From: Austwickia sp.
GTDB lineage: Bacteria; Actinomycetota; Actinomycetes; Actinomycetales; Dermatophilaceae
NCBI GenBank assembly: GCA_016699675.1
Contig: CP064985.1
Coordinates: forward strand, 1,364,001 to 1,428,000
Length of the DNA stretch: 64,000 nucleotides
Reading direction: 5' to 3'
The notes under the pieces were generated by a model that searched no databases, was not told the origin of the DNA, and worked only from the letters and a program-made list of their open reading frames with translations. Of the stretch, positions 1 through 8,873 are shown in pieces. The position numbers and the translations under genes were made by a program. The first letter of the stretch is position 1. Every line of letters starts with the position of its first letter.

Positions 1-208
1 GGCCATGAACACCGCGGTGCGGGAGGTGGCGCGGCAGTACCTCGACGGCACCGAGATCACCGAGGGCCTGCTCAACCACATCGAGGTCGCGATCCGGGCC
101 TTCGACCCGTGTCTGTCCTGCGCCACGCACGCGCTCGGGGCGATGCCGCTGGAGGTCACGCTGGTCGCCCCGGACGGGACGGTCCTGGACCGCCGGGTGA
201 AGGAGTGA
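1..208 (+). CDS. [NiFe]-hydrogenase large subunit, C-terminal end (partial)
   Basis: The reading frame is open from the first bases of the window, so only the last ~68 residues are visible. They contain the C-terminal motif DPCLSCATH, whose two cysteines (with an N-terminal pair outside the window) bind the Ni-Fe centre. A 25-residue tail beginning ALGAMPLEV follows the motif His. In this family the tail is removed by a dedicated protease after metal insertion, and that protease is encoded by the next gene. The DPCLSCATHALG form resembles group 3 (HoxH-like, NAD(P)-linked) hydrogenases, but the subgroup is an inference because the rest of the operon is off the window. Confidence 0.88.
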   Translation, partial: AMNTAVREVARQYLDGTEITEGLLNHIEVAIRAFDPCLSCATHALGAMPLEVTLVAPDGTVLDRRVKE

Positions 209-738
209 GGGCGGGGGCGCGAGCGCCCGTGCTGATGCTGGCGTGGGGCAACCTCTCGCGGGGCGACGACGCGCTCGGGCCGCTGTTCGTGGACCGCGTC
301 CAGCGGCAGGCGGCGAGCGTGCTGGAGCCCGCGCAGGAGCCGTACGTCGAGTGCGTGCTGGACTTCCAGCTCCAGGTCGAATACGCCCTCGACCTGGTCG
401 GACGCGAGCGGGTGCTGTTCGTTGACGCGGCGCGCGCCGGGCCGGAGCCGTTCTCGGCGACGCCCCTGGACGCGGCGTGGGACCCGACGTACACCACACA
501 CGAACTCTCCCCCGCCGCCCTGCTGCACGTCTGCCGCACCGTCCTGCACACGCCACCGCCGCCGGCCTGGCTGTTGGGGATCCGCGGCTACCGCTGGGAG
601 CTGGGCGAGGATCCCACGCCGGGCGCGCTGGCCAACCTCGACGCCGCGCTGGGATGGTTCGATCGCTGGCTCGCCGATGCGTCCGCTCCTCCCCTGCCGG
701 CCGCCGTGTCGCGGATCGGGGGCGGCTCGCTCTCCTGA
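205..738 (+). CDS. hydrogenase maturation protease (HoxW/HycI family)
   Basis: This aspartic-type endopeptidase removes the C-terminal peptide of the nickel-loaded large subunit. The N-terminus carries the family motif as LAWGNLSRGDDALGP (usual G/W-GN-x-x-x-x-DD-G), with the Asp pair expected to bind nickel. Further on, the segment LFVDAARAGPEPF matches the second metal-site region. The GTG at 205 overlaps the upstream TGA (GTGA), implying translational coupling. AAGGAG lies directly against that start, which is too close for a good ribosome site, so GTG 229 or ATG 235 are alternatives. From 205 the length is 177 residues, normal for the family. The downstream 92 bp to jetA show no feature. 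Confidence 0.85.
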   Translation: MRAGARAPVLMLAWGNLSRGDDALGPLFVDRVQRQAASVLEPAQEPYVECVLDFQLQVEYALDLVGRERVLFVDAARAGPEPFSATPLDAAWDPTYTTHELSPAALLHVCRTVLHTPPPPAWLLGIRGYRWELGEDPTPGALANLDAALGWFDRWLADASAPPLPAAVSRIGGGSLS

Positions 739-830
739 CCGGGGCGTGGCGTGGCGGTTTCCGCACCGGGCGTCGGGAGGCGGTGTCGCGCGCCGCAGGC
801 GTTGTCGGACGACGCCTCTACACTCCCGTC

Positions 831-2330
831 ATGGAGTTCGAGCGCGTCGCCGCGCTTAGGCAGCACTCGGCCGCCTGGCGACTGATGCGAGCCGATTCGG
901 CGGCCATGGTGTTGGCGATCCTGGGGCAGGTCTTCGTCGTGGAAAACCATCGCACGGTCGTGGAGAGCCAGCTGGTGGCCAGGGTGGAGGAGCTCCTCGA
1001 CTCGGTGAACCAGGCGGCCGGCGGGCCCGACGCCGCCTACCCGCGGTCGGCCAAGGACTATCTCGACACGTGGGCCAGACCCGAAGTGGCGCTGCTGCGC
1101 AAGTTCTACCCGGAGGGCCAGACCGAGGCGGCCTACGACGCCACCAGTGATCTCGAGCGCGCCTACCGCTGGGTCTGCGAGCTGGAGAAGAGAGCGTTCG
1201 TCGGCACGGAGTCGCGGCTGCACACCGTCGTGGACCTGCTCCGGCAGATCGTGCACGGTGCGGACGCCGATCCGGCGGTTCGTCTCGACCAGCTGCGCCG
1301 TCGCCGCGCCGAGCTCGACCTGGAGATCGCCCGCGCCGAGGCGGGCGACAACCCCCCGCTGGACACCTCAGCCCTGCTGGACCGGCTGCAGCACGTCGAG
1401 CGCACCGCCCGCGAGCTGCTCAGCGACTTCCGCGAGGTCGAGGACAACTTCCGCGCCCTTGACCGGGGCGCCCGCGAACTCATCACCGGTTGGGAGGGCG
1501 GCAAGGGCGAGCTGCTCGACCTGCTCGTCGGAGACCGCCACGCCATCGCCGCCTCCGACCAGGGCCGCAGCTTCCAGGCCTTCCACGACTTCCTGCTCAG
1601 CCGCCGCCGCCAGGACGAGCTCACGGAACTGCTGGACGCCTTGCCGACCATCCCCGACCTCCGCGCGGACCCCCGGTTGCAGCACATCCACGAGGACTGG
1701 CTGGTGGCGGCCGAGCGCACCCAACAGACGGTGCGCCAACTCTCCGAGCAGCTGCGCCGGTTCCTGGACGATAAGATCTGGCTCGAAAACCGCCGCGTGA
1801 TGGACCTCCTGCGCTCGATCGAACGGACTGCCTTAGCCGTCCGCGGCTCGCCCGTGTCGTCGGCCCCGGCCGCGTTCACGTGGCTCAGCGCGGCGGCACC
1901 CAGGCTGGCGCTGCCCATGGAGCGGCCACTGTACGTTCCGCCCCCGGTCGACGTCCTCAGCGACGCCGGGCCCGACACGTCAGCCACGGACAAGATGGAC
2001 GCGACCAGCCTCTTCGAGCAGACCTTCGTGGATCTGCCGAGGATCACGGCGACCCTGCGGGCCGCGCTGCGCCGCCGTGGTCAGGTCGACCTGGCCACCC
2101 ACTTGCGCGAGCACCCACCGACGCTGGGGTTGGCCGAGATCGTGGCCCACCTGGCACTCGCCGAGGATGACATCGACGTGGTCGTCGACGACCACCACCG
2201 CGTCACCATCCCCTACCTCACCCACGATGGCCTCCCCCGCCAGCTCACCTTGGCCCAGGTGACCTTCGTCCGGGCTTCGGCGGCGGGCCCGGACGGCGGC
2301 GCCCGACGACACACGAGCGAGTCCGCATGA
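831..2330 (+). CDS. jetA: Wadjet anti-plasmid system protein JetA (DUF3375)
   Basis: The 499-residue product opens with MEFERVAALRQHSAAWRLMRADSAAMVLAILGQVF, typical of DUF3375, the kleisin (MukF-like) subunit of type I Wadjet. In this system JetA, JetB and JetC form a condensin-like complex that extrudes plasmid DNA and hands it to the nuclease JetD. The middle (about residues 150-330) is charged and helical, as expected for a kleisin. ATG 831 is chosen because homology begins there; no good Shine-Dalgarno precedes it. The stop overlaps the jetB start as ATGA. Identification rests on the N-terminal family signature and the complete four-gene context. Confidence 0.9.
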   Translation: MEFERVAALRQHSAAWRLMRADSAAMVLAILGQVFVVENHRTVVESQLVARVEELLDSVNQAAGGPDAAYPRSAKDYLDTWARPEVALLRKFYPEGQTEAAYDATSDLERAYRWVCELEKRAFVGTESRLHTVVDLLRQIVHGADADPAVRLDQLRRRRAELDLEIARAEAGDNPPLDTSALLDRLQHVERTARELLSDFREVEDNFRALDRGARELITGWEGGKGELLDLLVGDRHAIAASDQGRSFQAFHDFLLSRRRQDELTELLDALPTIPDLRADPRLQHIHEDWLVAAERTQQTVRQLSEQLRRFLDDKIWLENRRVMDLLRSIERTALAVRGSPVSSAPAAFTWLSAAAPRLALPMERPLYVPPPVDVLSDAGPDTSATDKMDATSLFEQTFVDLPRITATLRAALRRRGQVDLATHLREHPPTLGLAEIVAHLALAEDDIDVVVDDHHRVTIPYLTHDGLPRQLTLAQVTFVRASAAGPDGGARRHTSESA

Positions 2331-3103
2331 ACCAGACCGATCCCGCCACCCCCAACCTGTCGATCGCGGCGATCGCGCTGATGAAGGGGGTCGTCTATCG
2401 CGACACCCACGAGCAGGTCTGGCAACACGTCGTGCGGCTGCGGCCCCAACTCACCGATCACATGGCCGTGCTCGGCCTCGACGTGTATCTCGACGAGGCC
2501 GAGGGCTGGGCCTACCTGCGCGCCCGCCCCGACGATCCCGATCAGCCGCTGCCCCGGCTGATCCCGCGGCACAAGCTGTCGCTGCCGCAGAGCCTGCTGC
2601 TCGCGTTGCTGCGCAAGGCATTGCTGGAGTTCGACGCCACCGACGGAGTGGGCCGCCTCGTGCTGTCCCGCGAACGGATCGTCGCCGACCTGCGCACCTT
2701 CCTCGCCGACAGCCCCAACGAGGCCCGGCTGGTCGACCAGGCCGACGCCACGATCAGCAAGATCGTCGATCTGGGCTACCTACGCCAGGTGAAGGGCACC
2801 AGCGGGGCGGACACCGAATACGAGGTACGCCGCATCCTCAAGGCCTTCATCGACGGGCAGTGGCTGAGCGAGTTCGACGTCCGCCTGCAGGAGTACGCCG
2901 CCAGCCTCGGGTTGCGACTGCCCGGCGGCGACGACGGGCGTGGCGGCCAGGAGGAACATGGCGGCAACGACGGGCATGGCGGCCAGGAGGAACATGGCGG
3001 CAACGACGGGCATGGCGGCGAGGAGGAACATGGCGGCGACGACGGGCATGGCGGCCAGGAGGAACATGGCGGCAACGAGCAAGGTGGGGACGATGACCGG
3101 TGA
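2327..3103 (+). CDS. jetB: Wadjet protein JetB (DUF4194) with repeat tail
   Basis: This is the 258-residue KITE/MukE-like subunit that joins kleisin JetA to the SMC-like JetC. Residues ~1-195 form the DUF4194 region (winged-helix-like, e.g. HKLSLPQSLLLALLRKALLEF and LVDQADATISKIVDLGYLR). Residues 200-258 are unusual: four 12-residue units of the type GGNDGHGGQEEH and a final degenerate unit, making a Gly/His/Asp/Glu tail that is not part of the core fold. The start overlaps jetA by ATGA and the end overlaps jetC by 11 nt. The tail may be a dispensable linker, or its DNA may matter for jetC translation; both are inference. Confidence 0.88.
   Translation: MNQTDPATPNLSIAAIALMKGVVYRDTHEQVWQHVVRLRPQLTDHMAVLGLDVYLDEAEGWAYLRARPDDPDQPLPRLIPRHKLSLPQSLLLALLRKALLEFDATDGVGRLVLSRERIVADLRTFLADSPNEARLVDQADATISKIVDLGYLRQVKGTSGADTEYEVRRILKAFIDGQWLSEFDVRLQEYAASLGLRLPGGDDGRGGQEEHGGNDGHGGQEEHGGNDGHGGEEEHGGDDGHGGQEEHGGNEQGGDDDR
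2924..3100 (+). repeat. 36-bp tandem repeat, 4 copies plus a degenerate fifth, at the jetB/jetC junction
   Basis: Units lie at 2924-2959, 2960-2995, 2996-3031 and 3032-3067, with a degenerate remainder to 3100. Each intact unit ends with AGGAGGAACAT, so the next unit's first G completes an ATG three bases after AGGAGG. These ATGs (2958, 2994, 3030, 3066) are all in the jetC frame, which is open from 2940. In the jetB frame the same DNA encodes the GGNDGHGGQEEH tail. The unit length is a multiple of three, so copy-number changes keep both frames intact. Confidence 0.95.
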
Positions 3104-6100
3104 CGCAGCGGGCTTGTTCTCGGCGCTCGACCTCGACCTCCCCGACGATGCCCGCCCCGGCTACCGGCTCGATCGGTTGGAGGTCTACAACTGGGGCACC
3201 TTCGACGGGCGGATCTATCGCCTCGACCTCGCCGGCGAGACGACGCTGCTGACCGGCGACATCGGGTCCGGCAAGTCGACCCTCGTGGACGCCATGACCA
3301 CGCTGCTGCTCCCGGCGCAGCGCATCAACTACAACAAGGCGGCGGGCGCCGACACCCGGGAGCGGTCGCTGCGCTCCTACGTGCTGGGCCACTTCAAGGC
3401 GGAACAGAACGCGGCGACCGGCACCCGCCGCTCGGTGGGGCTTCGCGACCACCGGCACTACTGCGTGTTGCTCGCCGTCTTCCGCAACCGGGGACCCCAG
3501 GCGGTCGACAGCGTAGTCACCCTGGCTCAGGTGTTCTGGACGCGAGACAGCGCCGGCGGACAACCGCAACGGTTCTACCTGACCAGCGAACGCGACCTGT
3601 CCATCGAGGCGGACTTCACCGACTTCGGCCAGGACTTGGGGGCGTTGCGGCGGCGTCTGCGGGAGGGCGGGGCGCAGATCAGCGATGCGTTCCCCGACTA
3701 CGGCGCCCGGCTTCGCAAGCTGCTCCGGATCCATTCCGACCAGGCGCTGGAGCTCCTGCACCAGACCATCTCGATGAAGTCCGTCGGCAATCTCACCGAG
3801 TTCGTGCGCCAGCACATGCTGGAGGGCGCCGACGTCGGGGGCCGCATCGACACCCTGCTGCGCCACTTCGACGACCTGACCCAGGCCCACGAGGCTGTCC
3901 GCGAGGCGCGCGATCAGATCGCCGCACTCGACCCGCTGGTCGCCCACTGTGACGCCCACGACCGGCTCGGACAGCGGATCGCCGTCGACACCTTGGCCCG
4001 CGAGGCGCTGCCCACCTGGATGGCCAGCCACCGGATCCGGATCCTCGACACCCTCGCGGCGGCCGAGCAGACCCGATTGGACGAGGTGCGAGCCGACCAC
4101 GAGCGGGTCCAAGACCGGCTCACCGAGCTTGCGGAGACGCAGCGTCGCCTCGAACGGGAACGCGACGGTGTCGGCGGCAGCCGGCTCGCCGAGCTGGAGC
4201 GCACGATCGCCCGCATCGAGCAGGAGCGCGACGAACGCCGGAAGCGGGCCGGCGCCCTCGCCGAGAGCCTCGCCGCGGCGGGCCTTCCCGACGTCACCGA
4301 CGCCGCCTCGTTCGCCACCGCCCGCCATCGAGCGCAGGAGCTGGCCGGCGAGCTCGACGCCGAGCAGTCCCACCTCGACAACGAGCGCACCGAGCTCCTC
4401 GTCGCGCAGCACGCGCTGCGGTCGGAGGGCGACGAGATCGGGCGGGAGATCCGATCCCTGGAAGGCAGGCAGAGCAGCATCGACACCCGAAGCCTGCGCA
4501 TTCGGGAAGGTCTCGCGGCCGGCATCGGCGTACCGGAGGACACGCTGCCGTTCGTCGGGGAGCTGGTGCAGGTGGGCGCCGCACACGATGACTGGCGCGG
4601 CGCCGCCGAGCGGGTGCTGCGGGGCTTCGCGCTGGCGGTGCTCGTGCCGGCCGAGCATTACGAGGCGGCGACGGCGTGGATCGACGCGAATCATCTCGGG
4701 GGCCGGCTCGTCTACTACCGGGTGCCCGCCCGGTTCGTCCGCGAGGACGCCCCGCTGACCAGCGATACCATCCTCGCGGACCTGCTCGACGTGCGGCCCG
4801 GGCCCCACGAGCAGTGGCTCCTCAACGAGTTGCGATTGCGACGGGCCAACCACGTCTGCGTCGACACGGTCGCCGCGCTGCGCCAGCAGCGCGGCCGGGC
4901 GGTCACCCGCGCCGGCCAGATCAAGGACCGTAACCGCCACGAGAAGGACGATCGCTTCGACATCCGTGACCGCACCCGCTGGGTGCTCGGCTGGACCAAC
5001 GCCGACAAGATCGACGCCCTGGTCACGCGGGGCACCACCTGTCAGGCTCAGCAGCACGCCATCGCCCAGCGCATCGAGGCGGTCCACCGCCCGCTCGCCG
5101 CCGTCGAGAGGCGCCGCTACGCGCTGGCGAAGGTGGAGGTCTACACCAGCTTCGCGGACGTCGACTGGAGCTCGTCGGCGGCGGCCGTGACGACCCTGGC
5201 CAGCGAGAAGGCCGAGATCGAGGAGGGCAACGAGCAGCTGGCGCAGCTCACGGCCCGGCTGGAGGCGGTGGCCGGCGACCTGGCCCGGGAGCGCGCGTGC
5301 GACGGCGAGCTCAGGGAGCGCATGGGTGCCCTGAGCGGCGCGCTCGAGCGGCTGGCCGAGCGGCGGGGCCGGGCTGCGGCGGCGCTGGAGGCGGTCGACA
5401 CAGCTCAGGCGGCACGGTTCGCCCCGGCGTACGACGATCTCACCGCCACCCTGCCCGCGCCCGTCGATGAGGACGGCTGCGAGGCAGCGGAGCGTAGCCA
5501 TCGGGACCGGCTGACGGAGCGCATCGACAAGGCCCGCGACAGCCAAACGACGACGGCGAACCGCGCCGTGGCGGCGATGGTCCAGGTGCGGCAGGCCTGG
5601 CCTGCGCTCACCAGCGAGACCGATGCGTCGATCGAGGCGGCCGACGAATTCCGGGCGCTGCGCGATCGCGTCGCAGGCGATGACCTGCCCCGCTTCGAGG
5701 CCGAGTTCAAGGAGCAGCTCAACACCAACGCCATCCGCGAGATCGCGTCGTTCGACAGCTGGCTGCGGCAGTCTTCTCGCGAGATCCAGGGCCGGATCGC
5801 CACCATCAACGAATCGCTGGCGGCCATCGAGTACAACCCGGGACGCTCCATCACGCTGCTGCACCAGCCCACCCCCGTCCAGGAGGTCAAAGACTTCCGG
5901 GCGGACCTTCGAGCCTGCACCGACGACGCGTTAGTCGGCGACGATCTGTACTCCGAGGAGCGGTTCCTCCAGGTCACCCGGATCCTCGAGCGGTTCCGGG
6001 GCCGGCCGGGCCAGGCCGAACACGACAAGCGGTGGACCGCGTTGGTGACCGACGTCCGCAACTGGTTCGTCTTCGCCGCCTCCGAACGGGACCGGGAAAC

Positions 6101-6506
6101 CGGCCGCGAATGGGAGCACTATGCCGACAGCGACGGCAAGTCCGGCGGCCAGAAGGAGAAGCTCGCCTACACCATCCTCGCGGCCTCGCTGGCCTACCAG
6201 TTCCGTCTGCAGTGGGGTGTGCGGCACTCGCAGGACTTCCGGTTCGCCCTGATCGATGAGGCGTTCGGCCGCGGCTCGGATGCCTCCACCCGCTATGCCC
6301 TCGACCTCTTCCGGCGCCTCGGCCTGCAGCTCCTGGTGGTGACCCCGCTGCAAAAGGTCCATGTCATCGAGCCCTACGTGCGGGCCGTGGGCTACGTCGA
6401 CAACCGGACGGGCGAACGGTCCGGGCTCCGGACCCTCACGATCGAGGAATACCACGCGGAGCGGGAGGCCTACCTGGCCGCCACGGTGCAGCGACGTCAT
6501 GCCTGA
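3093..6506 (+). CDS. jetC: Wadjet SMC-like ATPase JetC
   Basis: This 1137-residue condensin-type ATPase drives loop extrusion in Wadjet. The head has Walker A GDIGSGKST (residues 55-63), ABC signature KSGGQKEKLAY (about 1013-1023) and Walker B FALIDEAF (about 1049-1056). A long charged, heptad-like coiled coil starts near residue 315, with a hinge region in the middle, matching MukB-like architecture. ATG 3093 is chosen because GGTGGGGA lies just upstream and the family homology begins soon after. The frame is open to GTG 2940, so four repeat-borne starts could add up to 45 residues (from ATG 2958; 51 from GTG 2940) of MAARRNMAATTG repeats. The gene overlaps both neighbours. Confidence 0.93.
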   Translation: MTGDAAGLFSALDLDLPDDARPGYRLDRLEVYNWGTFDGRIYRLDLAGETTLLTGDIGSGKSTLVDAMTTLLLPAQRINYNKAAGADTRERSLRSYVLGHFKAEQNAATGTRRSVGLRDHRHYCVLLAVFRNRGPQAVDSVVTLAQVFWTRDSAGGQPQRFYLTSERDLSIEADFTDFGQDLGALRRRLREGGAQISDAFPDYGARLRKLLRIHSDQALELLHQTISMKSVGNLTEFVRQHMLEGADVGGRIDTLLRHFDDLTQAHEAVREARDQIAALDPLVAHCDAHDRLGQRIAVDTLAREALPTWMASHRIRILDTLAAAEQTRLDEVRADHERVQDRLTELAETQRRLERERDGVGGSRLAELERTIARIEQERDERRKRAGALAESLAAAGLPDVTDAASFATARHRAQELAGELDAEQSHLDNERTELLVAQHALRSEGDEIGREIRSLEGRQSSIDTRSLRIREGLAAGIGVPEDTLPFVGELVQVGAAHDDWRGAAERVLRGFALAVLVPAEHYEAATAWIDANHLGGRLVYYRVPARFVREDAPLTSDTILADLLDVRPGPHEQWLLNELRLRRANHVCVDTVAALRQQRGRAVTRAGQIKDRNRHEKDDRFDIRDRTRWVLGWTNADKIDALVTRGTTCQAQQHAIAQRIEAVHRPLAAVERRRYALAKVEVYTSFADVDWSSSAAAVTTLASEKAEIEEGNEQLAQLTARLEAVAGDLARERACDGELRERMGALSGALERLAERRGRAAAALEAVDTAQAARFAPAYDDLTATLPAPVDEDGCEAAERSHRDRLTERIDKARDSQTTTANRAVAAMVQVRQAWPALTSETDASIEAADEFRALRDRVAGDDLPRFEAEFKEQLNTNAIREIASFDSWLRQSSREIQGRIATINESLAAIEYNPGRSITLLHQPTPVQEVKDFRADLRACTDDALVGDDLYSEERFLQVTRILERFRGRPGQAEHDKRWTALVTDVRNWFVFAASERDRETGREWEHYADSDGKSGGQKEKLAYTILAASLAYQFRLQWGVRHSQDFRFALIDEAFGRGSDASTRYALDLFRRLGLQLLVVTPLQKVHVIEPYVRAVGYVDNRTGERSGLRTLTIEEYHAEREAYLAATVQRRHA

Positions 6507-7791
6507 CTGGACCACCGTGGCCGATCTTCAGGCGGCCGTCCGCCGGCGCTGGACCGATGGGACGCTCCTGACGGCGTACGCCTCGGGGCAGCCGTTCCCG
6601 GCCCTGTCGCTGCCCATTCGCGGGCCGCGCGCCGCGGAGATCGGCGCCCGGCTCGACGACGTCCGCCGGTGGCGGGAGCAGCTGGTGCGGGCGAGCGCGG
6701 GCGGTACGGCGTACGAGCTGGTCGAAGGGGCGGTCGGGGGGCGCGTCGCCGGCCGCAACCACCTCCCGAACCGGGCGCTGCTCGACTCGTACGAACAGGC
6801 CTGGCGGCTGCTCGGGGTCCAGGCCGACGTATCCGCCTTCAGCGAGGTGCTGCGCCGCACCCGGCAGGAGTCTCCCGAACTCCTCGAGTGGGTGATCGGC
6901 CATCCCTGCACAGCACTGCGCAGTCACGAGATCTGGCCGCAGGCGCTAGCGGCCTACCGCTGGCTCCGGTCGTCGGCGGCGCGGGGGGCCTGGCTACGGG
7001 AGATCACCGCGCCGGGGGTCGACACCAAGTTCGTCGAGGGACAACGCGGCCTCTTGGCCGAGCTGCTCATCGCGGGCGGCGCCCAGCCATCGCCCGTCGA
7101 GGGCGCGCCCGGAGCCGTGGGGGCGTTCGCGCAGCGATTCGGGTTGCGCACTCCCGAGCGGCTGGTGCACCTCCGCTTCGACGCTGGGTTCGCCGGCATG
7201 CCGGACGTGGTGAGCGAAGGGACGTTCCGGCTGGCCGAGCTGGCGAGACTGCGGGTGAGCGTCGGCACTATGGTCGTCGTCGAGAACCTGCAGACGTTTC
7301 AGGCGTGGCCCGTGCCCCACGACGGCGTGGTGATCTGGGGCGCCGGCTACCTCGCGCCGCGGCTGAGCCGGGTGCCCTGGGCCCGGAACTGCCCTCGGGT
7401 CATCTACTCCGGCGACCTCGACACCCACGGGTTCGCGATCCTCAGCGGCCTGCGCGCCGGCATCTGCCACGCCGAATCGCTGGCGATGGACCGGGAAACG
7501 CTGCTGTCGCATCGGGATCGATGGGGGACCGAACCAACCCCGACTGCCGCCCGGGTGCCCTATCTGACGCCGGCCGAGGCCGAGCTCTACGCAGACCTGG
7601 TCGAGGACACCTACGGTCCGCACGTTCGCTTGGAGCAGGAACGCCTGGACTGGGCCCACCTGCGGGAGCTCATCGCCGCGGCCGACGCGCAGTGGCTCGC
7701 AGGCGGGCGCGGGCGTGGTGGGGCACGCGGTCTCGGCGGGCCGACTCCCGGCCGCTGCGGTGACCCGGCCGACGTCCGCGTCGAGAGGTGA
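6499..7791 (+). CDS. jetD: Wadjet nuclease JetD (DUF3322-DUF2220)
   Basis: The 430-residue product contains an N-terminal DUF3322 region (MPDWTTVADLQAAVRRRW..., about 1-190) and a C-terminal DUF2220 Toprim-like region related to topoisomerase VI subunit A. Putative metal-binding residues are visible: Glu in VVVENLQTF (about 261) and the DLD of YSGDLDTHGF (about 307-309). In characterised Wadjet systems JetD cleaves the plasmid loops trapped by JetABC. The start overlaps the jetC stop by 8 nt. A Gly/Arg-rich tail of about 30 residues follows the domain. All four jet genes are uninterrupted, so the system appears functional. Confidence 0.92.
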   Translation: MPDWTTVADLQAAVRRRWTDGTLLTAYASGQPFPALSLPIRGPRAAEIGARLDDVRRWREQLVRASAGGTAYELVEGAVGGRVAGRNHLPNRALLDSYEQAWRLLGVQADVSAFSEVLRRTRQESPELLEWVIGHPCTALRSHEIWPQALAAYRWLRSSAARGAWLREITAPGVDTKFVEGQRGLLAELLIAGGAQPSPVEGAPGAVGAFAQRFGLRTPERLVHLRFDAGFAGMPDVVSEGTFRLAELARLRVSVGTMVVVENLQTFQAWPVPHDGVVIWGAGYLAPRLSRVPWARNCPRVIYSGDLDTHGFAILSGLRAGICHAESLAMDRETLLSHRDRWGTEPTPTAARVPYLTPAEAELYADLVEDTYGPHVRLEQERLDWAHLRELIAAADAQWLAGGRGRGGARGLGGPTPGRCGDPADVRVER

Positions 7792-7900
7792 CGACCTCGG
7801 CATGGTGCTCCACTCGCCGTACGACGGCTCGCCTGGACCCGGCGACCCGACGCACCACCCGGTGCGGGGAGGGCCGCTCGATGTCGCTTAGGCTCGGGGC

Positions 7901-8122
7901 ATGCCGGCGAGCACCCCGCGGGACCGCCTCCTGATGGCCCTGCAGATGGCCGACCTGGGCGAGCAGATGGTGCGAGCACGGTTGGCGCGAGACCACCCGG
8001 AGCTCGATGAGCACCGTGTTCGGGAGTCCGCCGCGCGCTGGCGACGCGACCGTCCCGACGCGCCGCACGGGGACTGTCCGGGTCGACGCTCGACCCGACG
8101 CCTCGAACAACCCGACCGATGA
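7901..8122 (+). CDS. small partner protein of the nucleotidyltransferase (putative antitoxin)
   Basis: The 73-residue charged helical protein begins MPASTPRDRLLMALQMADLG and includes RARLARDHPELDEHRVRE. Small proteins with this sequence style (residues ~5-50, ending in WRRDRP) are commonly seen directly upstream of nucleotidyltransferase genes in actinobacteria, from general recollection of annotated genomes. The stop overlaps the next start as ATGA, so the two genes are translationally coupled. An antitoxin or chaperone-like role is inferred from arrangement only. The C-terminus (PHGDCPGRRSTRRLEQPDR) is poorly conserved in appearance. Confidence 0.6.
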   Translation: MPASTPRDRLLMALQMADLGEQMVRARLARDHPELDEHRVRESAARWRRDRPDAPHGDCPGRRSTRRLEQPDR

Positions 8123-8709
8123 GCACCGATCTCCTGGCCTCCCTGACCCGCCTGGCGCAGGATCTGCGCCAGGCGCAGGCGCAGTGGGCGCTGATCGGCG
8201 GTTTCGCCGTCTCGGCTCGGGCCGAGCCGAGATTCACGCGCGACGTGGACGTCTGCGTCTGGGTCGAGGATGACGCGGGGGCCGAGCGTACGACGTACGC
8301 GCTGCGCGCCCTCGGCTACCGCGTGGAGGCCCTCGTCGAGCACAGATACCTCGACCGGCTTGCCACCGTGCGACTGGAGTCCCCCATCCCCGGGGGGGTA
8401 CTCGTCGACCTGCTCTTCGCGTCCTCGGGGATCGAGGCGGAAATCGTCGCGGCCGCCGAGGCCGTGGAGCTGGTGCCGGGGCTCGTCGTACCGGTTTCCC
8501 GAGCCGCGCACCTGGTGGTGCTCAAGCTCCTGGCCCGCGACGCCCACCGTCCCCAAGACGCGATGGACCTGCGCGCGCTGCGATCGGTGCTCGCCCCGGG
8601 CGATGCGGACGAGGTCCGGCGGCTCGCTGCGCTGGTCACCAGCCGCGGATTTCACCGCGACCGTGACCTGATCGCGCTCGCCGAGGAGTACCTGACCCAG
8701 TCGCCCTGA
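8119..8709 (+). CDS. nucleotidyltransferase (AbiEii/MenT-like superfamily)
   Basis: The 196-residue protein has the minimal polymerase-beta-fold signature: WALIGGFAVSARAEPRFTRDVDVCV, with GG at 27-28 and the metal-binding D42-x-D44. A third acidic position is plausible in VLVDLLFA. A segment RPQDAMDLRALRSVL near the C-terminus is typical of the AbiEii/DUF1814-like branch, whose members include toxins that transfer nucleotides to tRNA or proteins. It forms an ATGA-coupled pair with the upstream small gene and directly follows the Wadjet operon, suggesting a defence cluster. A housekeeping nucleotidyltransferase role cannot be excluded. Confidence 0.75.
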   Translation: MSTDLLASLTRLAQDLRQAQAQWALIGGFAVSARAEPRFTRDVDVCVWVEDDAGAERTTYALRALGYRVEALVEHRYLDRLATVRLESPIPGGVLVDLLFASSGIEAEIVAAAEAVELVPGLVVPVSRAAHLVVLKLLARDAHRPQDAMDLRALRSVLAPGDADEVRRLAALVTSRGFHRDRDLIALAEEYLTQSP

Positions 8710-8873
8710 CGGTTGCGCGCCATGCGGCTTCGGTCCTGTCCTGGCTGGGTTCGCAGCCGGTAGGCCGCGCGTGAGGCGAAGACCACGCCCCGTCCCGCCC
8801 CGCGGCGCCCCTCGGCAGGGCAGGCTTGCGCTCGACGAACTGGGCAGTCGAGGGTGATCCGCAGGAGGCAGGG

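Noticed and set aside
2940..3092. Certain N-terminal extension of JetC by repeats
   Set aside because: It is possible but unproven; homology begins after 3093, so the extension is recorded as a finding only.
2847..5864. A 1005-codon open frame on the minus strand opposite jetC
   Set aside because: It is antisense to a gene with clear Walker and signature motifs, has repetitive Arg/Leu/Gly composition, and shows no family motif. Long shadow frames are expected at this GC content.
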